In this document: one piece after another, positions 56,560-64,000 of the stretch
Layout of the letters: every line of letters begins with the position of its first letter
How positions within the stretch are numbered: position 1 is the first letter of the stretch
NCBI GenBank assembly: GCA_030068075.1
Contig: CM057834.1
Coordinates: 93,699,119 to 93,763,118 of the forward strand
Length of the DNA stretch: 64,000 nucleotides
Reading direction: 5' to 3'
Origin: Paguma larvata
Taxonomy: Eukaryota > Chordata > Mammalia > Carnivora > Viverridae
Position numbers and translations under genes: made by a program
The notes under the pieces: model-generated
Database searches by the model: none
Told to the model about the DNA's origin: nothing
Seen by the model: only the letters and a program-made list of their open reading frames with translations

Positions 56560-57437
56560 TTGCTTTTGGTCCTTTTTTTTTCTCCCCATCTTTTCTCCCC
56601 TCAGAGAGTCCCCTTAAAATTTCTTGCAGGGTTGGATTAATGGTCACGAACTCCTTTAGTTTTTGTTTGTCTGGGAAACTCTTGATCTCTCCTTCTATTT
56701 TGAATGACAGCCTTGGTGGATAAAGAATTCTTGGCTGCAGATTTTTCTGATTCAGCACATTGAATATATCCTGCCACTCCTTTCTGGCCTGCCAAGTTTG
56801 TGTGGATAGGTCTGCTGTGAACCTCTTCTGTCTTCCCTTATAGGATAGGACATTTTTTCCCTTGCTGCTTTCATGATTCTTTCCTTGCCTGAGTATTTTG
56901 TGAATTTGACTATGATATGCCTTGTTGATGGTTGGTTTTTGTTGAATCTAATGGGAGTTCTCTGTGCTTTCGGGAGTTTGATGTCTGTGTCTTTCCCCAG
57001 GTTAGAAAAGTTTTCTGCTGTGATTTGCTCACATAAGCTTTCTACCCCTTTTTCTTTCTCTTCATCTTCTGGAATGCCTATGGTTCAGATGTTATTCTTT
57101 TTAATGAGTCCCTGAGTTCTCTAATTCTTGTATTATGCTCTTTTGCCTTAGTTTACCTCCATTTTTATGCTTCATTGTTCTCCATAAATTGTTCCTTTAT
57201 ATCGCTGACTTGCTACTCTGCCTTATCCGTCCTTGCCACCATGACATCCATTCGAGATTGCAACTCATTTATAGCATATTTTATTTTGTCCTGACTAGAT
57301 TTTGCTGCTTTTATCTCCACTGAAAAGGATTTTAATCTATTTTCAATCCCAACTACTATTCTTATTATCATGATTTTAAATGCTGGTTCTAACATATTGC
57401 TTGTATCTCTGTTGATTAAGTCTCTGGCTGTCATTTG
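56560..57437 (-). pseudogene. L1 ORF1 remnant (RNA-binding protein)
   Basis: Encoded the L1 ORF1 protein, a trimeric nucleic-acid chaperone that coats L1 RNA. The N-terminal coiled-coil survives at 57213-57434 (KYAINELQSRMDVMV). The C-terminal domain survives at 56510-56758 (ARLSFRIEGEIKSF-like: PPRLSFKIEGEIKSFPDKQK). The frame is broken in between, and the normal stop is lost in the last piece. Confidence 0.8.
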
Positions 57438-57479
57438 TTCCTGTTCTTTATTTTGGGGTGAATTCCTTCATTTTGTCAT

Positions 57480-57900
57480 TTTGAAGGAAGAAAAGGAATT
57501 AACAAAGAAAAAAAATTAAAATGAAACTATTAAAGACTACACAAAGAAATCAAAAAAAGAATGTTAGATCCTAGGTGTGTTTTGGTCTGGTTGTTGAAAG
57601 AATCATGATGGATTAGAGAAAAAGGGAAAGAAAATAAAAGAAAAAAGAAAGAAAAGAAGGAAAGTGATTGAAAATTAAAAACTGAATACAAATCAATAAA
57701 ATAAAATGAAATGATGAAAGTAAAATAGAATTCTAAAAATTTACAAAAAGTAAAAAATGTAGAAAAAGTTAAAGAAAAATCTTTTCAATAAAAAATGGAA
57801 AATAAAAATAAATTTTTTCTCCTTCTGTATTCAAGAATAAGAAAAGAAAAAGGAAAAAAATGAATAAAAGGATCAGAAAATGGAATGAAATACGATTGAA
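57480..57900 (-). other. A-rich (T-rich in complement) stretch of the L1 between ORF1 and 5' UTR
   Basis: About 420 bp dominated by A and AAAG-like repeats on the plus strand. No open frame. It lies exactly where ORF1 upstream sequence should be and may be an expanded spacer typical of this L1 lineage. Confidence 0.55.
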
Positions 57901-57950
57901 ATTACATCTGATTTCCCGTAGAAGTCAGGCTATGAAGCACTTTATAGTCC

Positions 57951-59018
57951 GTAAACTAAGCAGGTGGAGAGACTTGTCTTTGTCCCTTTGTCAAGGGAGT
58001 TGTTGGCCCAGTTCGAGGGGTTTAGTGTAATGGCTCCGTTCTCCACTAGATGGTGCTGCTTAGCCTACTGGGGTGGATTCCTTGGCAGGGGTAGGTGGGT
58101 TATGTTCATGTGTGGGGGCGGGGTGAAAATGGCGTCACACAGCTACCCAGGCTGCCAGGTTGCAGCCTGAGTTTTGTCTCAAATGGGGCTGTATTTTCTA
58201 ACCCCTCACTTCTGAGTGACTGCAGCTTTGACCTGCTCAGACCCTCTGAGGGTCTCGCTCAGCAATGGCTGGGTGCTGGCCCACCCCTAGGAATCTCCAC
58301 GAAACTGCGCTGGGTGTCAGCCCGCCCCAGAAAAAGTTCATGGGATCTTGTAGCAGCAGCGTTTCAGGGATTATGGAAAATCACAACACACCTCTGGCAC
58401 CAGGCTTCACCCTTAAAGTCCTCGTTCCAGCACCAGCCAATGTAGCTGTTCTCGGGGTTTGCTGGAACCTTTGCCTGTGGGGAGGCTGCACCGCCTGTAA
58501 CCAAGTGTCCTCCCAGCGAGGGAACCGCCTCTCCCGTGTGGCCCCCGAGGACACCCCGGATTCACCCTTCCCACAAGAGCACCTCCAGGTATAGAGCTGC
58601 AGAGTTTCAGACTCTGCACTCCTCGTTGTTTAGAGAGTCTTAGTGGAATTAAATCCTCTTCTTTCTCCTTTCTCCCTCTTTTGTTCAGTCCCTGCGACTG
58701 TGCCACTTTTCCACTTTCTCTCCAGCTGCTTTGGGCGGGGTGGTGCTTTTCCTGTACTCTCCCCCCCATCTCCAGTCTCTCTCCACAAGCAAAAAACAGC
58801 TCCCTGTGCTCCGCCGCTTCTCTCCCTCAGGTCATCTCTCCAGGCTGAGTTCGGTGGTTCAGGTTGTTCACATTGTTATGTTAATCCTCAAACCAGTTTT
58901 GGAGCTATGCAGGATGGTTTAGTGTTGCTCTGGCTGCATTTCAGGGAGGAGAGACGCAAAAAAAAAAAAAAAAAAAAAAAAAAAATTCCATGCTGTTCCA
59001 CCATCTTGGCCCCTCCCT
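57951..59018 (-). promoter_or_regulatory. L1 5' UTR (internal pol II promoter region)
   Basis: GC- and CpG-richer than its surroundings (for example CCCGTGTGGCCCCCGAGG near 58530). It ends with the complement of GGGGCCAAGATGGTGG, the typical L1 start with a YY1-like CAAGATGG site. An A28 run (58958-58985) lies ~35 bp inside the element start. L1 5' UTRs drive L1 RNA and often carry an antisense promoter. Three plus-strand frames of 109-132 codons lie here. Confidence 0.75.
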
Positions 59019-59037
59019 GGGAATGGGGGAAACTTTT
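59019..59037. repeat. target-site duplication, right flank of the large L1
   Basis: GGGAATGGGGGAAACTTTT, partner of 51482-51499. Confidence 0.7.
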
Positions 59038-59043
59038 TTAAAA

Positions 59044-59480
59044 TCTGGTGTGAAGAATAAAAGCTGGTCTGAAGGAATTCTATTGGTGCCCATCCACGTC
59101 GCTTTTACTGGTAGCATACCCAACACTGCCAGGAATGAACACTGGCAGCTAAATTCTCAGAGCTGTACTCTCTCTAGGGTATGGCTGTCCCTCCAGTGCA
59201 GACCGCAGCCAGGCATTGATGCAGAAGGTCAAAAACACCAACTGACATGACATGACTCAAGTTGGGTCCGTCTCTGTGGGTGCGATTTTGATCCAGAGCT
59301 TTGCAGTAGAACAGAATCGTCTCCAGGTGAAACACATTCCTCCTTGCATTTTGTCCCCATACCCCACTCTCCTTCCTCACTACTTTACTCCTGGGGGCAT
59401 TAAGTTTTAATAAGTCACTTGGACAGTAAATCCCCATAGCGGGCTCACCTTTAGGGGACAGGGGTGTATGAAAGAATCAG
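59044..59480. repeat. unclassified ancient LTR-like repeat
   Basis: TGGCAGCTAAATTCTCAGAG, GTGCGATTTTGATCCAGAG, CACTCTCCTTCCTCACTAC and a terminal region AATAAGTCACTTGGACAG resemble the end of an old ERVL-type LTR. I cannot name the family. Frames at 58990-59250 (+) and 59174-59437 (-) are not supported. Confidence 0.35.
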
Positions 59481-61370
59481 GGAACCACAAAGATGGTTTG
59501 ATTGATGTGAGGCAGGGCTAATTTGTGGTGGAGTCTGTCAGAGGAGGATGGTGGTGGTTGAGTTTTTGCTTGTTTTATCTTATTTTTTAGCTGTGCTCAG
59601 CAGTCAGAAATGGAGGCAGTGAAAGCAGTGGGGGGTTAACAGAGTAAAATGAAAGGCAATTGATGGTTCTAGAGAGGGTAACTGAACGGTCTGACCATGA
59701 GATCAAAACTGGACGGGGTACATAAAATCCAATACTGGAGTTGGTAAGTAAGAGTGGTAAGATAAGGAAACAGAAATTCTTTGCTTTACATCAGTTGTAT
59801 TTTCTCTTTTCCTTTACCTATGGCTTCTCTGGAGTTCTTCAAGACTCTGACCTGAACCTCAAATAATCCTGTATAGCCCACGGAAGTAAGGTTTGGGATA
59901 TGACAGTCTCAGCTGTCTTCAAGTTTAAAATCATTCTTTACCGCAGGAAAGGTGAGGTTCACGTTCCATCATGTTGTGAATACATTTGAAAACAGCTGAC
60001 AGTTGACTGGACCAGTGACCAGAACACAAGGAAATATTGGCATCAATTCTTGCCCTTATTCTTTTATCTATTATAGTAAAGATTTGATGATCGAACTAAT
60101 ATAATCCTTCCATATTGGGTTTCTTAGCTCCTCCAATGGACTCTCCAAAGAAAGTGTGTGCCCTTCAAAAGTATAGTCTCCCCACTTTCTCACCTCTCAA
60201 GTCAGGGCTGTTTTAAGAGGGAAATACATGGATCCGGTTTGACCGAGGATTAATAGTACTTCCAAATACCGTTTGTCAAAATGAGGTCCGTATTCTCATC
60301 TTTCAATGTCTATGAAAGGATCGTTTTCCTTTGATTGCTAAGAACGCTTATGCATAAGATTATACACTGTGGCATGGATGTTTTGAAAGCCCTGGGAGTA
60401 CAGGAATCTGGATCACAGAGTTTCAGTCTCAGGTTAGAAGGGTTTACAAACTCTCTCTTTTGGTGATGAGAACATCGTCATAACTGGTGAACATTGCCTC
60501 TCCATCTGCTACAGCTAGTATAGATAAAATATAGAAATGTGTACTTTCTATTGAATTATGTTTCTCATTGTGATTTTTTAATTTACATCGAATTTACAAG
60601 TATTTATCATAAAACACAATTGTAGTCTTTTTTTTATGCAGTTTTGAAGGTGCACATTTTACTTAGTGCATTCAGGGGAAAAAAGCTTTCATTTTTTTAC
60701 TCCAGGGGCTGGGTCATATTGTTTGGTAGAATTTTTTTTTATATAAATAGGAACTCTGTTGGTAAAATGATATCAAACGGACACGGAACAAAAAAAAAAA
60801 ACATTTGGAGACAAAAAAGAGGTGATTCTGAAAAGTTTTTTTGTTGTTGTTTTACGTATGCTTACACCTGGGCATACAAAAGAGCTTGAGAAATTTGAGA
60901 CGCAAAATTGTGTCATCCAGTCTAACGTGACTGCATTGAACGTCGAGTTGTATGATCTACTGAGAAAATTTCAAAAAGAACGTATTTAAACTATCACAAA
61001 TAATTCTACCTTTCCACGCATTGAATATGGTGTAGTTTTGGTGAGAATAAAACGTGAAGTTCATTCAAGTTATACCAGGGAGAGCAAGGCAAACAGAGAA
61101 AGAAGAGAACACTGTTGTCCCCCATGTGATTATGAGCTAACTGGGAAAGACAGAGGGTCAAATAATAAGGCTACATTTTGGATACATACCGCTAATAATA
61201 CAGAAGCACTGGAAGAAGGCTTCATGGGACAAGAATAGTCAGGGAGGCTTCAGGAAAGAATTTCATTATTTTAGGGTTGTTATGCTGCATTACTGACTGG
61301 ATGAAATGGAAAACAACGTTGGATAAGTGTGTTGGTATCAGAACGGTAAATGGTAGTATAGGCAAAGAAC
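59481..61370. other. no recognised feature
   Basis: High-complexity unassigned sequence with short A/T runs around 60620-60840. Frames 60644-60889 (+) and 61038-61238 (+) have no domain. Confidence 0.5.
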
Positions 61371-61383
61371 GGCTTTACATTCT

Positions 61384-61595
61384 TTTTTTTTTTTTAATGT
61401 TTATTCATTTTTGAGAGAGAGACAGGGTGTGAGCAGGAGAGGGACAGAGAGAGAGGGAGCCACAGAGTCAAAAGCAGGCTCCAGTCTCCGAGCTGTCAGC
61501 ATAGAACCGGATGCAGAGCTCAAACCCATGAACCATGAGATCATGACTTGAGCTTAAGTCGGATGCTTAACTGACTGAGCCACCCAGACACCCCT
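61384..61595 (-). mobile_element. CAN-SINE nested in the tail of another
   Basis: TTTAATGTTTATTCATTTTT, CAGGGTGTGAGCAGGAGAG, AACCATGAGATCATGACTTG and GAGCCACCCAGACACCCC. Immediately to the right lies the tail of a second minus-strand SINE. GGCTTTACATTCT brackets the pair (61371-61383 and 61658-61670). Confidence 0.95.
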
Positions 61596-61600
61596 AGATT

Positions 61601-61656
61601 TTTTTTTAATGTTTACTTAGTTTTGAGAGAGAAAGAGAGTGAGAAAGAGTGTGTAG
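61601..61656 (-). mobile_element. 5'-truncated CAN-SINE (tail and GA region only)
   Basis: TTTTTTTAATGTTTACTTAG, TTTTGAGAGAGAAAGAGAG and then the target duplication. Only the 3' ~55 bp of the SINE are present. Confidence 0.85.
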
Positions 61657-61734
61657 GCTTTACATTCTAATGGCTAAGATTTCATAGAGGACAACAACTT
61701 CCAACACGTATCCCCTGGAGTGTGCTATGACTAG

Positions 61735-61910
61735 TGTAATTCTGCCATCTGTTTTAACCCTCACAATATGCTTACTATTCTTCCCACTTTTCAAATGGAA
61801 CGACAGAGGCTTGGAAAGTATTTGGGTTGTTCTCAGATCTCACAACTAACAACTGATAAGGCCAGAATTTCATTCTAAATCTGTCTGGCTCCACTCATCT
61901 TTATTTTTTA
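61735..61910 (-). repeat. MIR SINE
   Basis: TTTTAACCCTCACAATATGC, CCCACTTTTCAAATGGAAC, GACAGAGGCTTGGAAAG and TCTAAATCTGTCTGGCTCC follow the complement of MIR from 3' to 5'. Confidence 0.82.
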
Positions 61911-62346
61911 ATCTATGGTTTCTCTTTGAAGAGTCTTAACCACAGTAGAGCTATGTATTGGTAGTTAGGAAGGATTACTTTGTGAGCGATGTGGATGGTG
62001 ACTTAGAGGCAGGAAAAAAATAACTAAAGATACGGATACAGAATACAGTAACTTGGCTATCATTCTAGCATTTCCACTTAATTCTTATCCCATCTCTCTG
62101 ATAAAATTATCTACGTAATCTTGCTGGCAGCCTACCTTTCCCATTAGAGCCTTTAATGTATTAATCATCGTTATTTTAAATTCCCTGGCTCATAATTACA
62201 ACTTCTGTGTCATCTGAATCTCATTCCGATTTAGTTCTTCAGACTGCATTTTCTTGTCTTTTGCCTGCCTGTGAATTTTTTGTTTGGCATGTGTAGGGAA
62301 GTAGATACTAAAATAAATAGGCCTTTAAGTTGGGAATTTATGTGTT

Positions 62347-62529
62347 TTTTTTTTAAAGTTTATTTATTTCGAGAGAGGGTCTGGAAGGGCAGAGAGAGAG
62401 GGACAGAGAGAATTCCAAGAAGGCTCAGCACTGTCAGCACAGAGCCCGACTGAACCATGAGATTATGACCAGAGCTGAAATCAAGAGCCGGAAACTCGAC
62501 CAATGGACTGAGCCATCCCATGCTCCCTG
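62347..62529 (-). mobile_element. CAN-SINE
   Basis: TTTAAAGTTTATTTATTTCG, CACTGTCAGCACAGAGCCC, an internal gap of about 15 bp before CTGAACCATGAGATTATGAC, and GAGCCATCCCATGCTCCC. Imperfect duplication of GAATTTATGTGTTT-like sequence. Confidence 0.92.
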
Positions 62530-62640
62530 GTGTGAAAATTTATGTTAATCGAGTCAGGAAGTGTGTTGTTTAAAGTATGTTGTTTCCGTGAGCACCAGAA
62601 ACTGCAAATTCCTCTAGTGACTTTCTCCCCTTTTGGCTTT

Positions 62641-62836
62641 TAATGTTTATGTATTTTTGAGAGAGACAGAGATGGAGCACGAGCAGGGGAGGGGCAGAGA
62701 GACAGGGAGACACAGAATCCGAAGCAGGCTCCAGGCTCTGAGATGCCAGCACAGAGCCCAACGTAGTTCTCAAACTCTTGAACCCTGAGATCATGACCTG
62801 GGCTGAAGTCTGACACTTAACCACCCAGGGCCCCCC
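62641..62836 (-). mobile_element. CAN-SINE
   Basis: TAATGTTTATGTATTTTTGA, GCACGAGCAGGGGAGGGGC, CTGAGATCATGACCTGGGC; the head is shortened (CACTTAACCACCCAGGGCC). Duplication of CCCCTTTTGGCTTTT and CCCCTTTGGGCTTTT. Confidence 0.94.
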
Positions 62837-63760
62837 ACCCCCACCCCTTTGGGCTTTTGATTTCCCTTTGTGCATCAATCCCACTTGGACTGCGGGCTCG
62901 GGCTAGTTAGCATGGTGGCCAGCTCTTCCGATTAAACCTCCATTTCTGGAGTGCACATGGGACATGGCCTTCATAAGTGTTTCTTTCCTTCTCCAGGGAT
63001 AGAGGTTCCCCCTCTGCCCACCAGAATAACCATCTTCCAGAATAAGCATGTTCCTAGCCAGTCCTCGAGACACTCTCCATGAAGATTAAGTCATTCTGAT
63101 TTCTTCTTAGGTGAGACAGAGAGATCGGGGTAGGGCAGAGCTCTCATCTCCTAGCTGAGATGGAAGTTCACCTCTGCCCTCAGGTGATAGCATTTTGCCT
63201 GCAAATTGAGCCTTTTGCTCCCTGAGGGAGAAGGGTCTGGATGGATTTTACTGTGGCTGCTTTTTTGTCTCCTGCCAGTACCACCAGCGGAGATTTCTCT
63301 TGAGAAATGAGAGCCTGGAGGAGAAGCCCGGAAAAGGATGAGAACCTCCCTATGACTTCAGCCACCAGGAGTTTGCCATTTTTATCCGAGCCCAGCAATT
63401 CCCCAGAATTGTTACTGTTTCTGCCAATTTACACGAGGTCCAGCAGTAGCTTTCTTGACATGTAAGCAAATGCTTGGTTCCTATGTTTCCCTGCAAATGT
63501 CTGTGTCTTCAGGACGGCCGGCTTTTATCCATTTGTCCTTTGTCCTATGGGTTCTCTAGTAGGCCCACGAAAAGTCATTAATTTGCTGCATGTCCACCTC
63601 GTTTGCTTGTTGTAAAAATGGGAGCTTTTCTTTTGTAGCTCGCTGCATATCTAAGTTGAAATTGAAATAATCCATTTATGGTTAACATATTTGAGCCTTC
63701 TATTTAAAGTGGATTTCTCTTAAAGTTAAGCATAGTTGTTATTTAAAAAAAAAAACACTT

Positions 63761-63955
63761 TTTTTTTTTATGTTTATTTTTGAGACAGAGAGACAGAGTG
63801 CAAATGGGGGAGGGCAGAGAGAGAAAGAGACACAGAATCTGAAGAAGGTTCCAGGCTCTGAGCTGTCATCACAGAGCCTGACTTGGGGCTCAAACCCACG
63901 AACTGGGAGATCATGACCTGAGGCGAAGTCGGCTGCTTAACTGACTGAAACACCC
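63761..63955 (-). mobile_element. CAN-SINE
   Basis: TTTATGTTTATTTTTGAGAC, TGCAAATGGGGGAGGGC, CTGGGAGATCATGACCTGAG and a decayed head (GAAACACCCCAG). T/A-rich flanks prevent a clear duplication. Confidence 0.92.
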
Positions 63956-64000
63956 CAGTTTGTTTTTTTTTAACCCAGATTGACAATCTGCCTTTCAATT

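Larger units (their letters stand above)
51500..59018 (-). mobile_element. near-full-length felid L1, split by a solo LTR
   Basis: From left to right the complement holds an A-rich tail with a TCTA microsatellite, the carnivore L1 3' UTR (AGTTAGTTAGCATTAGTGC), ORF2, ORF1 and a GC-rich 5' UTR ending CCACCATCTTGGCCCC. Without the 836 bp of LTR and duplicated target, the element is about 6.7 kb, the size of a complete mammalian L1. Flanking duplications support a single insertion. Both ORFs are broken by stops and frameshifts, so it is dead. It is far less diverged than the other L1s here. Confidence 0.93.
62116..63672 (-). mobile_element. old L1M 5' region (ORF1 start and 5' UTR), with two SINEs
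   Basis: Complement of an old L1M. TTCAGACTGCATTTTCTTGTC and TTTTGCCTGCCTGTGAATTT lie near ORF1. TTCCGATTAAACCTCCATTT, GAAGATTAAGTCATTCTG, GAGAAGGGTCTGGATGG, TGAGAAATGAGAGCCTGG and ACACGAGGTCCAGCAG form a long colinear 5' UTR match ending near CTCGCTGCATATCTAAG. No ORF2 or 3' end is attached here. Frame 63180-63398 (-) is UTR. Confidence 0.82.

Noticed and set aside
58413..58769. 118-codon minus-strand frame
   Set aside because: Lies in the L1 5' UTR in sense orientation upstream of ORF1; no recognisable domain.

Overview
The window is mammalian nuclear DNA from a cat-family (felid) or at least feliform genome. The diagnostic evidence is about 23 copies of the tRNA-derived CAN-SINE in its felid form (head GGCGCCTGGGTGGCTCAGTC, a TC-rich middle, an AAAAATAAATAAA tail). 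It also holds carnivore-type L1 3' ends and a near-full-length felid L1. I found no host protein-coding exon, no structural RNA gene and no CpG-island promoter. All longer open frames are transposon remnants, microsatellite translations or chance. It reads as intron or intergenic DNA.

Layout. 1-7.5 kb: mostly unassigned sequence with worn L2, MIR and hAT fragments and one fresh SINE at 5.15 kb. 7.5-18 kb: a dense bed of L1 copies, all on the minus strand. A nearly complete ancient L1 (7.86-13.66 kb) is hit by five SINEs, a Tigger-like MITE, a carnivore L1 3' end and a pyrimidine microsatellite; a younger L1 and an L1MA 3' end follow. 18-28.6 kb: low repeat density, with MIR and hAT pieces, a MaLR LTR carrying a SINE, and an 801-bp Tigger-like MITE. 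28.6-33 kb: more minus-strand L1. 33-39 kb: L2, a minus-strand MaLR LTR and a 494-bp pyrimidine microsatellite. 40-47.6 kb: a long L2 copy with reverse-transcriptase remnants, the window's one plus-strand L1 fragment, an MLT1-type LTR splitting an L2, and an L1M 3' UTR. 47.6-51 kb: mostly repeat-free. 51.5-59.0 kb: a near-full-length felid L1 on the minus strand with likely target-site duplications, split by an 830-bp solo LTR of betaretrovirus-like (ERV2) type. 59-64 kb: unassigned sequence, then the 5' part of an old L1M with nested SINEs.

Nothing here works together as a pathway. The biology is transposition history: layered insertions, target duplications, inactivated ORFs and microsatellites growing from element tails. 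About 20 of 23 SINE bodies and almost all L1s are minus-strand, which would fit an intron of a plus-strand gene. I found no previously undescribed system. Element names are from memory of consensus sequences; boundaries without target-site duplications are approximate to tens of bases.
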